Assembly (NCBI GenBank): GCA_008704415.1
Contig: VXIS01000243.1
Span: 1 to 64,000 of the forward strand
Length of the DNA stretch: 64,000 bases
From: Sphaerosporella brunnea
Taxonomy: Eukaryota > Ascomycota > Pezizomycetes > Pezizales > Pyronemataceae
Direction of reading: 5' to 3'
Each line of letters starts with the position of its first letter. Within the stretch, counting starts at the first letter, position 1. Both the position numbers and the translations under genes were made by a program. Under the pieces are notes generated by a model that was not told where the DNA came from, did no database searches, and worked only from the letters and a program-made list of their open reading frames with translations. This document shows positions 32,345-43,398 of this stretch, in pieces.

Positions 32345-32530
32345 GATGGCGTGCTCGCTCGAGGGTAGTGTGCGGTCTGGGCTTGCTTTCGAAGGTAATG
32401 CTGTCGATGGAACCTTCTTCTCTCAGACGTCTAGATTTCGAAGCTCGGGGTTGCCGTGCTTCGGTCGAGGGTACTGTGCGGTCTGGGCTTGCTTCCAAAG
32501 CTTATGCTCGCGATGGAGCAGTCGAGGCGA
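32345..32530 (+). repeat. Two-copy tandem repeat
   Basis: CGAGGGTAGTGTGCGGTCTG (32,359) and CGAGGGTACTGTGCGGTCTG (32,466) each start a ~107-bp unit that continues GGCTTGCTT and ends in CGATGGA. Two copies in direct order. Confidence 0.7.
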
Positions 32531-32766
32531 CGTGTAAGTTGCATCTAACCATAACTTCCCGCATATGTGATGTTATGTCATCATCGCTTATCGGGCAGCA
32601 TCAGCGCATCCGGTCACACCTGGATACGTTCGCAGGTCTGTCAGGGCATCCTTCTTGAGCTGTCCAGCGTCGGCGTAGTGGAGCTTAGTCAGCGTTGAGC
32701 TCAGCCGGCTTTGGCACTGAAGTCTTGACCCGCGTGTAAGTGTGTCGATTGAACGATAACGATGGT

Positions 32767-32808
32767 AAGCGCGCCTTTCTGCCCTTTCCAAGGCAGAAAG
32801 GTGCGCTC
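32767..32808. repeat. Short inverted repeat (hairpin)
   Basis: AGCGCGCCTTTCTGCC is followed after 9 nt by GGCAGAAAGGTGCGCT, its reverse complement with one mismatch. The stem is 16 bp. It may be a terminator-like or foldback remnant; no adjacent gene is supported. Confidence 0.6.
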
Positions 32809-33539
32809 GCCCGAACTCCAATTGAACGACCAACCGCTTCGCCTAACACAAGAGGCAATCCCATGTTTCAGCCCAACGGGCACCGTGCCGGACGAAGCGC
32901 TATCCGGCACAGGAACGACGATGAAATATCAGGAGATTGACAAATCACGTATTGTAGATGCGAAGGAAATGGGGCAGCACTTAATTGAAGGTTGTGGATA
33001 TAGGAGAACAAAGCAATTTAATTACAGTCTGTCCGTGGAACCGGAGGTCCGCCAGGAGATGTGATGCCGACTGGCCACGGGTCCGGGAATACCTAAGCAC
33101 CCTAAAAAGCCAGATAGCTACATGTCAGCGTCTCACAGTGCTCAGGAGAATGCGAGCAGAGCGCATTCTCCCGGTAAGGTACAAGGTCCTCGCCACGCAC
33201 TGCTTTCCGCTGAGACATGGCCGGCAGTGGTTTGTACGTTGGGAAGGCGGTGTTTTGGCCTATCATTGGGTTTGGGCGTATCTCACAGCTACACTCGCGG
33301 CCGTACAGTTCAGTTTTTCATTCCCAGCGTCGTGATCTACGTGCAATTGAAGATTTGAAAGTATTCCGATGCCATAGAAATGGACATCTTCCACGACGAG
33401 GACGCCCCGGCGAAATCACCGCGTTCTTCACCAGTTTTTATCCAACAAATACGGGGGTGGGCAAAGGAAGCTGCCGGATGTCGCAGTAACCACCGTGACT
33501 TCGGATCAGATCCCTGTGAGGTGCTCGACGTGGTGTCAC

Positions 33540-34198
33540 TCGCGCTTATCGCCAGGGCCACCACCCAGGCCAAACGACAAGACCGCGTCGCAGGGCTCAA
33601 AAAACACCGCAACAAAGCGTACTACGAGGCCCGACAGAAACCAGGGCTTCACACCACGGCGGCCATAGCTCCGAAGGCCCTGACCTGCCGTTTCTACAAG
33701 CTAAGACCACACAAACCGCCAACGACCCCCTTTTTGGCTTGGACAAACAGGACAGCAAACGACAAGTGCTGGTTGTGCAAGAAAGCGCCTCAGCAGACCA
33801 GAGAGAACCTCTTCAATTGCTGTGCCAGATGACGAGGCAATTCCCGAACATCAGTCCGCCATAACAGTCTGGTCGACAGTTACCAATCGGATACTTACGA
33901 ATTCCGTGCAGCCACAGCAGCAAAAACCTTGGAGAATCCCTGCACTGAATAAATCTCGCCTTTCGTAAGAACCAAGCGCAAGTGTTCGCCGACCGGCGAC
34001 TCCTTTCATTTTGGTGACGAGTGGTGGAAGGCGGTTGGCAAAGCCACAAGGCACGACGGAAAGACAGGGAGTGCCAAGAGGAAGATCCCCACCCCTATCG
34101 AGGTCTTGTTAGCAGATGACCAATGTACCGAGGCTGTGCAAGATTGCCTAGCGAGTACCAAGGTCAGGACCTGTCCTGAGAAGCCGGGATATAACGAC
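33540..34198 (+). pseudogene. LINE ORF2, C-terminal relic (plus strand)
   Basis: The frame around 33,700-33,830 gives LTCRFYKLRPHKPP and then NDKCWLCKKAPQQTRENLFN, the Cys-rich knuckle found after the RNase H domain in fungal LINE ORF2 proteins. Its expected His-Leu is now Asn-Leu. Further on, pieces matching RCTEAVLGSLSSSKVGMWPG of the 50-kb copy are readable in broken frames up to about 34,180. It stops where the minus-strand LINE tail begins. Inactive. Confidence 0.7.
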
Positions 34199-34218
34199 AA
34201 CGTTTTGTTTTGTTTTAA

Positions 34219-35517
34219 TCATCTCGTATTCGGCCGCTTGCGGCCATGACATATGTAGAAAGAAAAGACTATGCTACCCCTTCGGCGGAGCCGACTACTG
34301 AGGCCTGCAGCTCTTCTAAGGAAAAATAACCAAGGAAATCGCACCATGTGACAGACTCGCAACAAGGAAAGGTCACAAAACAGTCTGCCTCCGTCAGGCC
34401 ACGGTCCAACCTTGGTAGTACTTGAAAAATCCATAACGGCCTCCGTGCACCTATCGTCGCCGAGCAGTGCCGTAGCTGGCCACTGCTTGGGCCCTCTGCC
34501 TTTTGTTACCTTCGATATCCTTCTCCAAAGCACCCTGTGCTCATTTTTCCACCTCTTGCAGAACTTGAAGAGGTGCTCTCGTGTCTGGATGGCGCCACTG
34601 CCGCACCACCCGCACTTGTCATCCGCTCGTCGGCCCATTGACAGGAGCGACATGGTGCCGAGGAGGTCGTCAGCCAGGGGCTTGCATCCGCCCTGCACTG
34701 CTGCCTTGGCGTGATGGTCCGCCAGCTCGTTGTCCGGGATGCCTTTGTAACCCGGCACCCAGCTGTATTCGACCTTCCATCCTTGGTGGTGTAGGCTGCC
34801 CTTCGCGCGGGCGATGCACGGAAGGCACTGGTCAGGCGCCGTCTTGTCGTCCTGGAGCCGCAGCTGAGCCTCCTGGGCTTCGGTAAACACACAGGCGCGC
34901 CCATCCGACTTCGTGTGGACTCTGCCGTTGGAGAGCGCGAGCTCAAGGCCATCGGCGATGCCGAAGAGCTCCGCGTCGTAGGCCACTTGATTCGATCTGA
35001 TGTATGCTGCGGCGCTCCTGCACTTGCTGAGCTCGGCATTGGTCTGGACAACGGCTGCACGGCCACAGTCTCCGTCGTCGACCCTGGATCCGTCAGAGTA
35101 AACTGCAATCGCATTGTCGGTGCGCTCCTGCCACCATACAGCCACCTGGGCGGCTGTCTCCTCTGGTTGAATGACGATGGTTCCCCAAGCCTTCGTGCAG
35201 ATGGCCACGATGGGCTCGATTGCAGCAGGCTGGCATGGGACGGCCGCCGCTAGCCTGGCTCCCAGTGTGGTAGGAGGCGAGCACGCGGACGGTTCTTCGG
35301 AAGCGCTTTTGGCCACAAATCGGAGCAGTTGTTTGGCTGTCGCGACGTGCCGAGGCTCCTCCTCCGTAGGCGTTGCCGTGGCCATGGCAGATCGGACCCG
35401 GTCACCGCCAGGGTTGCCCTTTGGCGTGCTGGCGATTCTGCAGGTTGGCCTGGGTCCAATTGGAAGACCTCCACATGAAAGCACAGGCATATATGCGTAC
35501 CCGAGTCCAAATGACAA
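34219..35517 (-). pseudogene. LINE ORF2 C-terminal part: RNase H and zinc knuckle
   Basis: Open for 432 codons. The RNase H domain begins AVYSDGSRVDDGDCGRAAVV (first Asp) and continues with AYDAELFGIADGLELA (Glu). The segment VFTEAQEAQLRL stands where active enzymes have FTDSQAA, so the second catalytic Asp is replaced by Glu. WVPGYKGIPDNELADHHAK has Tyr in place of the usual His of the PGH motif. The knuckle DDKCGWCGSGAIQTREHLFKFC (C-x2-C-x9-H-x4-C) follows. The RNase H is therefore probably inactive although the frame is intact. The first codon is not a real start; the RT and endonuclease domains are missing. Confidence 0.8.
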
Positions 35518-35576
35518 TTCGCCATCCTGAGTTGCGCCCGTCGGATGTCCTTGTTGTTTGTCCCTTGGACCGGACT

Positions 35577-35584
35577 ATAAAAGA
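35577..35584 (+). promoter_or_regulatory. TATA-like box upstream of the four-exon gene
   Basis: TATAAAAG lies 95-102 nt before the ATG at 35,679. It sits within sequence that reads as LINE ORF2 on the other strand, so the promoter may derive from the LINE fragment. Assigned by position and consensus only. Confidence 0.4.
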
Positions 35585-35678
35585 ATTGGATCACTGCAGC
35601 TGGACTTGCCTCGGGCATCACCGCACACTATCACGATAGAGCAGGGCATCCAAAATTTCCACAAGCCCTGCCAACAAG

Positions 35679-36268
35679 ATGTCCACTATGCTTGAAGAGT
35701 ACAAATCAAACGTTGACTCCCTGCAGCCCTCTGGGGCTGCTGCTCGGATTGTGATCGATTGGCTGTTCGACGTTGTTCCCGGTGAGTACATTCACCAGCA
35801 ACTCATCTGGCCTCTGGTCCTAACATTAATCATAGCGAGCACAACAATCACGAACTATATGTGTTCTTTGCTACAGTGGACCGGCGTGGGCAGCGGGGCG
35901 GACTCGCACACCACCCAGGCCGCTCTGCCGCATTGGTATTCCATGGTCGGTCCTTGTAAGTGAACCCCCAAGCAGCGCATGTGCACCCTGATAATAATTT
36001 TCTAGGCGTGTTCTGCACCATACCATTAGATCTGGACCCCAAGAAGGCTAAGTTCATGGTCAGTACGAGTGAGTATCACGGCAAGCAACACCATCAGACG
36101 AGGTCCTTTAGCTAACGCTTTGCAGGTCCATGTGATATGAAAGGTATACACCATTGCTGCAGCGTAAAACCTGTCGGCGTCCAGGGACAGAAAGGGCCCA
36201 TTGTTTACACCCCTCAGGCCATTGATGAGGTCAACCTGCGAGCCATCTGGGAACGTCCAGCATCCTAA
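35679..36268 (+). CDS. Four-exon gene, small Cys-containing protein (142 aa)
   Basis: Exons 35,679-35,781, 35,836-35,955, 36,006-36,068 and 36,126-36,268 join to 429 nt with a single open frame and TAA stop. The introns are 54, 50 and 57 nt. Donors are GTGAGT, GTAAGT and GTGAGT; branch sites CTAAC, CTGAT and CTAAC; all end in AG. The ATG context is ACAAGATGT. The product has an amphipathic N-terminus, six cysteines clustered in the middle (YSMVGPCVFC, SPCDMKGIHHCC) and a tail ending LRAIWERPAS. No signal peptide or known domain is seen. Perfect splice signals and no stops argue for a live gene among dead ones. A single retained-intron reading is also open through intron 1, so alternative splicing is possible. 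Function unknown. Confidence 0.7.
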
Positions 36269-36322
36269 TGTCGCCTAAAGGGCCCTGGGCGTCAGGAGCG
36301 CGCTCCCGTTGCAAGCACAGGT

Positions 36323-37360
36323 ATGGATCAAGAGATGAAATTTCGGTTCAACCCGGTGTCCACACACTTTAATCCGGGTAAGATCGGATCCAGAAGCTTT
36401 CAATTCAACCCGGAGACGGCCGAATTTACGCCTGATAAGTTCAAGAACTTGGTACGCCTGGCGAGCTTTTCAACACGCACCGCGAAGTTACCAACACGGC
36501 ACCAACTCAAACCTTATCAGAATGGATGGAACTTGCGAGTACCACAGGTGCCGGCTGCGCTTCCCAAAGCTGCCACCGGTTCTGCTGGACACACACCACC
36601 TTCAGCTGACCGCTGGATCGCCGGCAATGATGTGTACGCATGTACACCTACGCAGGAGAGCCTGACTGCCAGTTGTGAAACCAAACATCAGTGGAAGGCG
36701 GTCCTGACCGAGGTCTCCAACCAGGTTAAGATTTTCGACAGATTCCGGTGCATTTATCGACCGGGTGTGGACGAGGTCAAAAAAACCAAGAACCTTTATG
36801 ATTTCGGCACGCACATGGTTTCGCTGGGCATGCCCAGCGTCTGGAGCTGCAAAATTCGGGAGGGTCCCCCATCACCACTCAAGCGGGTGGTTTTCTGGAC
36901 ATTGCTTTCGCCCAGCAGCAGCAACAATAGCAGCAGCAATGGCAGCGGGAGCAGGATGATCGCTGGGCTGCCAAGCAGCAGTCGCAGCGAGACCAGGACG
37001 TGCGCGAGACAAGGAACGAGGGCCAGCTGCAGGCGCTGCCTGGTCGTGTTAAATACATGTTGGACCAGAAGCTGAAGGCCATCCTGGCTGCTAACCCTAA
37101 CGACAAGTGCTTCTGTTTACACCTCTCCGAATCTTGTCTCGAATGTCGTCTCCGAACGCCAACTCGGAACCTTGACTCCGAACCTCGACTCCTGTCTAAA
37201 CGGGTACCTTGGGCCACTCCTACCTACCTTTGGATCCTCCCCGTTGCAGAAGCTCTCCAAGACCTCAATCCATCCCACAACTCCTCTCTGACACACTATC
37301 GCAAACGCAACACCTGCGCCATCGGGATGACTCTGAAGAAACTCTACACCAAGTAGGAGC
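36323..37360 (+). pseudogene. Unrecognised protein, paralogue 1 (decayed)
   Basis: From ATG 36,323 the frame begins with repeated FNP motifs (MKFRFNPVSTHFNPGK, SFQFNPETAEF). It continues through KIFDRFRCIYRPGVDEVKKT and LYDFGTHMVSLGMPSVWSC. Near 36,890 the meaningful reading shifts to another frame. There GFLDIAF precedes a CAG-encoded Gln run, interrupted by one TAG, and a helix with LPGRVKYMLDQKLKAILA. A related segment follows at 37.4 kb. One frameshift and one stop suggest a recent pseudogene. It starts 55 bp after the four-exon gene. No family recognised. Confidence 0.5.
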
Positions 37361-37399
37361 TCCCGGTTGCTCACACAACCTGCCAGAAGACCCATAACC

Positions 37400-38139
37400 T
37401 TATGGCATAATTCATCTGGAACAACGGAGGGTACAAGGAGTACCAGCCGTGCAACCACGGCTATGTGTGGCACCGGGAGGCGGTCTTGAGCGAGGCCTTC
37501 AACCACGTTACGATTTTCAACAGATTCCCGTACATTTATGAACAGGGTGTGGACGCGGTCAAAAAGACCAACCACCTTTATGATTTCGGCATGCACATTG
37601 TTTCGCTGGAGATGGCTACCGTCTGGAGCCGCAAGACCCCGGTGAGGCCCCCATCGCCACTCAACCGCGCAGTGGTTCTGGACATTCCGTTCTGGCTGCA
37701 CGTCAAGAAAACGCTGACCTGGCTCTGCCCTCAGCGCGCGCCGAGTCGCCCCCCCGCAGCCAAGAAGCTCCCCTTTGCAGCGTCTGTCGTCGCTGGCCCC
37801 CGCCGCCGAGTCCTCCCACAAGCGCCCTGCGATGCTCCAGTTGAACCTAAACAAGACCCGCCACGATGGCCTAGCCTCGCCTCATTCTCGTGCTGCACGC
37901 CGCAAGGTGATCAAATACAGCAAGCAATATGCGAAAAAACCCTGTTTCAATTAACAATATCAAATACGGGTTACGGGCGAGGTTGGCATTTTTTCTTTGC
38001 CTACGAATTTCTCAACCCCGCAACGAATAACCCAACACCGCAAGAACTCATTGTCTCCCTAGCATTACCATCATCACCCTGGAAACAACTACTAGTACAG
38101 GTTTCAAGAGTACAAGAGACGCGTTCACATCAAACATGA
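37400..38139 (+). pseudogene. Unrecognised protein, paralogue 2 (decayed)
   Basis: NNGGYKEYQPCNHGYVWHRE leads into VTIFNRFPYIYEQGVDAVKK and LYDFGMHIVSLEMATVWSRK, matching paralogue 1 over about 60 residues. VVLDIPF corresponds to GFLDIAF there. The downstream part is unrelated and rich in Pro/Ser. The pair represents a tandem duplication that has since diverged. Confidence 0.5.
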
Positions 38140-38304
38140 GAACTTTTGCATGTGCGAGCATATTGTCCAACACCATTGCACATGCTGCACCTAGGAGGCG
38201 CTCAGTCCGGAATGAGTGGTAGCCCTCCGTTACGTGGTCTCTTTGCCTTCCGTGCAACTTCTTTATGCTTTCTCTTCTCTGCAGCACGGCCTCGCGGTGC
38301 ACAG

Positions 38305-38510
38305 TGTTGAGGATTGGTTTCACACAGTGGACACTAAGAACGTAGCTAGATGAGATATACTGAAGGTACGCTGCTTCGGCGCTCGGTTCTGCACTTAAGA
38401 TGCAGAAGCCGACTCCTTAGTCTAACTACATCGCTATCTCACCCTAGTATAGTAGTTCATGGTCGCATGCCATATACAGAGTATAGAGTGACGCAGACTC
38501 TATCACAACA
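38305..38510. mobile_element. LTR related to the 29-kb solo LTR
   Basis: It begins TGTTGAGGATTGGTTTCAC, contains GTGGACACTAAGAACGTAG and ends CTATCACAACA. The length of 206 bp exceeds the 29-kb relative. Flanks CACAG and TTCTC do not match, and no copia coding sequence adjoins, so this is probably one LTR of a broken or rearranged element. Confidence 0.7.
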
Positions 38511-39266
38511 TTCTCCCTATCCGAGCATGAACTGCCTTACAATCTCTTTATTCATCACGTGCACCACTCGCCGCGCGCCGATGTGATGTGATTCAATTCC
38601 TCCTAATCTTTTCTACCCGCCAGCTTCACAAATATTGCATTTTTGACCAATCCCAGTGGCTTCGTTTATTCATCACAAGAGATGCTCATGCTCAAGCTGC
38701 GTCATTATGTTGTCATATCCGCAGGTATCATGACTCCCCCCTTCTTGATTATAAACGGTTGCCAATGACACCAATTCCCTGTTGAGTTGCGGGTGTCGGC
38801 GTCCTTCACTGATCGTCGCGGTCCTTCCTGATATCATTGTCCTTTCCGGGCAGCGTGTCTCACGGAAGTTGCACCGCCCCATATATTTTGCTGGCGGTGC
38901 CGTTATTGACAATTTAAGGGACCGTCTGGTCCATCTCCATCTGCTTGTTGTAGCCAGTTCTTTCTTCAGCTAAAGCGTCTCGTTTTGCAGCGAAAGCAGC
39001 GTCGCTTAAACTTTGCCATGTTCAACGCTCGAACATACACGCGTTGGGGCCATTTGCTGGCCACCGCCACCGAGGAGTGCGGCGTGTTCCGTCCAGTGAT
39101 CCTCCACTGAGCCTGTCAGATGCTCCTGCGCTCATAACTAGATTCACAGTGTCTCCGAAACACTTTGCAACGTCATTGGTGTTCCGTTGATGCTCATCGT
39201 GATTGGTGGTGTGGCGGCAACGCTGTCGTCCCTGCCGTTCAACAGCGCTGTCCATGCTGGACTCGA
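38511..39266. other. No supported gene
   Basis: AT-richer sequence with short open frames on both strands; none has a recognisable motif. Confidence 0.4.
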
Positions 39267-39274
39267 GTGTCACT

Positions 39275-39769
39275 CTGGGCTGTCAAAAGTTCGGCCAGTC
39301 CGGCATTGAGCGCGGCCTGAACCGGACTGATTGAAACGGGCTTTTGAAATCACGGCCCGTTTGGACCAGGCTTTTTGGATCGAGACCCAGGCGCCTACGG
39401 GCACCCGCCAGGCCCAGAAGTACCCGGCGCCCGGCGGGCCCGCCAGGCATCTGTAGTTTTTTCCTTACACATACATCAAGGAAAGAAACATGAACGTGAG
39501 ATACAGATTCAACAACCTGAAGGACCTCCAGATAGCCCTCCATCTCCGCACCCCGCTGTTCCAAGTCACTCAGCATACGCCCAGCGTTCGGCACAATGGC
39601 CGACCCGACCTTAATTCAGGATACCGGGCACCCTCAGGCACCTATCAGATATCCAGGTTTTTCTTATGCCGGCCCGAGCCTGTCGTGCTTGCCACCTCAC
39701 CGGCCCGACCTGACCCACTCCGTGGGGCCCCATTTGACCTGGCGGCCGGCCGGACTATTGACAGCCCTG
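39275..39769 (+). mobile_element. hAT-type non-autonomous element N2, complete copy
   Basis: A 495-bp element with terminal inverted repeats CTGGGCTGTCAAAAGTTCGG and (right end, reverse complement) CAGGGCTGTCAATAGTCCGG. Perfect 8-bp duplications GTGTCACT lie at 39,267-39,274 and 39,770-39,777. Subterminal ACCGGACTGATTGAAACGGG and GGCCCGTTTGGACCAGGC define the family. CAGGG-type ends and 8-bp targets are hallmarks of the hAT superfamily. No coding capacity. The ends differ from those of the TAGTGATGGACA family, so another transposase probably moves it. Confidence 0.93.
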
Positions 39770-39777
39770 GTGTCACT

Positions 39778-41300
39778 CCAAAAGCAGGGTGCGTGCTGTC
39801 GAGCTGAGCTTCATATTGGCCAGCGTAAGTTGTCGTTGTGTTGTTAGCCATTGAAGGTGTACTTGCGATGTCAAGACGTGTGCGAAGGTTGGCGGGGGTT
39901 TTGTGGAGAGAGATGATCGTGTGCATCTGCTCGCTCGGGTACAAACCTATCAGTTAACCCAAACCCCATCGCTCGTGAAGTGAGGTCATATGCTCAAGAG
40001 ATTGCACTCGGTCATCGATGTCACAACTGGACTACATACTGCACCCAACTGTTCCCTCTTCGCCACTTCTTCACAGGATTCTATTTTGTACGCTTTGGGA
40101 AGGTTATCAAGTTCTGCGAGACAAACATCGCCGCGATGAATAGACCTAAAAGAAGAATAAGTTTTTATCTCTCTCTACTACTAGCAGTCCCGCAGTCGCA
40201 TATTCGTACCTGGAGTAGCGGTCTGCTTGAGCTTGGTATAATCGCTATTTCCAAGAGCCCCTGTAACAATCATTTGGGATGGGATGGTAATCGGCCTGTA
40301 AGGCTGGCCCCTTGACGAATTTTAGTGTGTGGTGTGTCGTTTGATACCAGTCCTACATCGTACTCAACCGGTGGTTTGCCCCACGTGTGGTATTGGGGAT
40401 GGCATTCTGTCAGCTCGTAAGCACGTAAGGCGGTATCCTTGAAGTATTCAGCGTGTGGACGTGAGCGAAAGGTTGAAGATTCTATGCCACTTCGCCTAGC
40501 CTGAGTCACGCCATGTCAAGTCCTGCTCCATGTCTGCCATGGCGGTAATCTATGGTATTGTTTCCTTCTCCTTTGGAGGAGTTTTCCATCCATAGTTAAT
40601 TCAGTCCTAGTATCAGAAACCTTTTGATCTGGCTGATGAGGGGAAAATATGATTTCTGGCGATCCGGTATCAATAGTTTCTCTGCGACGCTTCAGTTTCT
40701 CTCCGTGTCTCGTTTGGTTGCACGAAGCTGGCAGGATAGACCGGTCGAAGGTCATGCAAGCCTGGCGCGGACTTGGAGCAATACTCATGAAAGATAATAA
40801 ACAATATCTTCTCATGGCGAGCATTCTGCCCTCCTCTCTCCCACCAGCTCCCTCTTTCCCTTCTTCCGCCTCCCTCTCTCCTGCTGCCTGCTCTCACTCT
40901 ACCCCTCATGGCGTATCTATGTACACGACCAAAATAAATGCAACAAGTATGGCTACTCCTGATGTTCTTGACCCTTTTCACCCATTTCCTACTCCGCAGT
41001 TTAGACTCCAGAGGCGCGAGCAGCTAAAACCTCATTGTCGCCAGGAAAAACAGCAGCCGGTTTTTGTGCCATGCTACGTTCCACCTTGCGGCAGTGTGAA
41101 CACATTGTTCCTGGAATCCACTTTGCTTGCATAGTCTGCGAGGTAAAAATATCTGCCCTTGATCCAGCGTGACGAAAGTCGCGTTAGGATCCATCAATGT
41201 CTTTCATGTCGGCCAACTCCACGTCGGTACCCTCGATTTTGTCATATTCCACAGCAGAGCGAATGCGATGCGCAACGGCTGATATATTCAAATTCGTTGA
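39778..41300. other. No strongly supported gene
   Basis: A short frame at 40,136-40,315 starts MNRPKRRISFYLSLLLAVPQ, which has a signal-peptide-like start, but it has no further support. The minus-strand frame near 40,700-40,980 translates a purine-rich run. Nothing else is supported. Confidence 0.3.
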
Positions 41301-41339
41301 GTGCTGTAGGCGATGCTCCCAGTATATTGGCGACAGCGT

Positions 41340-41824
41340 TCTTTCCCAGGAAGTTTTGGGCCGACATGATAACGAAGAACCGAAACCGTCTCCTTAAGCA
41401 ATCCAGCAGTGCGGTTGGACTGCTCAAAAGTGGTCTGAATCAGAAAACCGTTGACGGTTGGGAACTCGATGGCTCAGAGGCCCAACCCGCGCAACCTGAA
41501 GATGCTGCCGCGAGCACCAGAGACGCACTGGCACCGGCAGAGTGCGCGCGCCAGGCCTCATGACAAGCGGAGGGACCGCGCGCGCCGCGATTCGGGTTAG
41601 AGTACTAGTATACCAGTATTGAATATATAGACGCACCGAGAATGGGACGGTTTTTGACATCCTCCTTGTCTGCCGGTTCGCGCATCGGAAATCGTATGGC
41701 CGCTCGAGTGAAAGCTCGAGCTTTACAGTCTCGACTCGGCTTGACAAGCCTCCGACCGCTTCGAGCAGAGCCTGCTCGAGCGTACCCCTCGGCTCGACTT
41801 GAGTGGACTCGTTTCCATCACTAG
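41340..41824 (+). mobile_element. hAT element, right-hand part
   Basis: ITKNRNRLLKQSSSAVGLLK and SGLNQKTVDG match the last transposase exon of the 59.5-kb element (KKRNRLLEESSSAVLLVKSW). The right end carries CTCGAGTGAAAGCTCGAGCT and finishes TTTCCATCACTA at 41,824. The left part is missing or unrecognisable, and the target duplication could not be identified. The exon tail has diverged after the conserved core. Confidence 0.75.
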
Positions 41825-42550
41825 ATGACTAGGCGCAGGACCGGTGTATCATCATGGGAACAGTCTTGCTGTCCCGCACAATCACATCCACGTCAACGTT
41901 CACTACCAGGTTACAGTTGTTGGGATTGTCGTCGAGGAGACATTTGCGGAGGTCTCTGGCACGGTTGGAACTGCTGGTTATTGCAGAGCTTTTTATTGAC
42001 GAAGTACGAGTGCCACTCATCGGGATAGGGCAAAATCAGTCATCGGAAGACACGTCGACGCGTCGCAACGAGCAAGCCTGTGAGCATGGACTTGCTGGCG
42101 TCCCGTGGTGCAACCTCGCCGGGTGCCAGGAAAGGGAATTTCATGTATATCTGGCGACAGTGACTGTGATTGCGGCTCAACTGTGGCGAATGCCAGACAG
42201 CTACCGTTCCTTGCCGCTTTGCCGAAGTACAGTCTATCCCCTGACTGTGTTACTGAGGCGTGCGGCGAACGGGTGTGAAACTCGAGGGAATTCAAAACAT
42301 TGTTGTCGAACTTGAACACGGGCACGGGCACAACGATCAGCACGTAAAGTCGACCTTTACCTCACCGGCACCAGGGGGGGTAGTCCTTGTGAAAGTTACG
42401 CCAGATCCGTGGAAGGACCACTTTTTTGGGTTCGTGGAGTTGTGGCGTCACACTGTTCAGCTCAGAGGATTTATCGTCAAGGACAGAGAGAGTGGGATGT
42501 ATTTCCCCTCGCAAGCCACTGTCACCAAGATCATCCTATAGGATCTACAT

Positions 42551-43398
42551 CAGGGGTCCCGATAGTCCGGCCAGTCCGGCTTTTACTCTCCCCTGAACTG
42601 GACTGTTTGAAACGGGCTTATGACATTCCGGCCCGTTTGGACCAGGCTTTTTCGAGCGAGACCCAGGTGCCTACAGGGCCCGATCAGGGCAAGATAATTG
42701 CGGTGCCTCCAGGGCCCGCCAGGCACCTGACAAATCATTGCACCAACAAACAGGAAAGGACTACATAAAGAAATTATACGGCCATTTCCGCGGCCCGCTG
42801 TTCCAAATCAACCAGCATTGCTTCGACCTAGCGAACCTGAGAGCCCGCTCCATACAACAAATCTTCCCTTGCCCACGATTTCAGACATTCGATCGCTTCA
42901 ATGACATCGTCGCCCAGCTTAGAGCGCTGGTCTGTGATGGTGTAACGGGCTCTAGGAAGGTAGTCAGCATCACGTCAGCATTTGCAATCTGCTACGAACT
43001 GCGGCTCATACCCGTGGTGCAATTATCGGATCCTGCCAACGGCAAAAGTGCGGGGAATCATGGATCTCGCAGCATTTGCAATCTTCTACGAACTCCGGCT
43101 CATACCCGCGGTGCAATTATTGGACCCTGCCAACGGCAAAAGTGCGGGGGATCAACAAGGTTTTTGATTGTCATCGGCACCGCACATTTTCGTGAACCGC
43201 CGGGAGAGCCCGACCATGACGACGATCTGCGCTTTTAGCGTCGCCCTGGTTCACCGGGCCCGGGCGGCACCTATCAGATATCCAGGCTTTGTCAACATCG
43301 GCCCAAACCTATCAGGCTGCACCAACCGTCGGCCCGACCTGACCCACTCTGTCGGGCCCCGTTTGGACTGGCGGGCGTCCGGACTATTGGGACTCCTG
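42551..43398 (+). mobile_element. hAT-type non-autonomous element N2, long variant
   Basis: An 848-bp element with ends CAGGGGTCCCGATAGTCCGG and (right, reverse complement) CAGGAGTCCCAATAGTCCGG. It is flanked by perfect 8-bp repeats ATCTACAT (42,543-42,550 and 43,399-43,406). It keeps the N2 subterminal GGCCCGTTTGGACCAGGC. The inside differs from the 495-bp copy and contains a ~93-bp tandem duplication (about 42,977-43,160) starting GCATTTGCAATCT. The changed first ten bases are altered in the same way at both ends. Confidence 0.92.

Larger units (their letters stand above)
34201..35640 (-). mobile_element. 5'-truncated LINE (ORF2 end and 3' tail)
   Basis: Read on the minus strand, the element ends with GGCCGCAAGCGGCCGAATA and ATGATTAAAACAAAACAAAA at about 34,201. 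This is the same 3' end as the copies at 17.5 and 50.4 kb. The 5' boundary near 35,640 is set by the end of readable ORF2-like sequence and the start of the plus-strand gene promoter. The tail abuts the broken end of the plus-strand LINE, giving a tail-to-tail pair. Confidence 0.75.
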
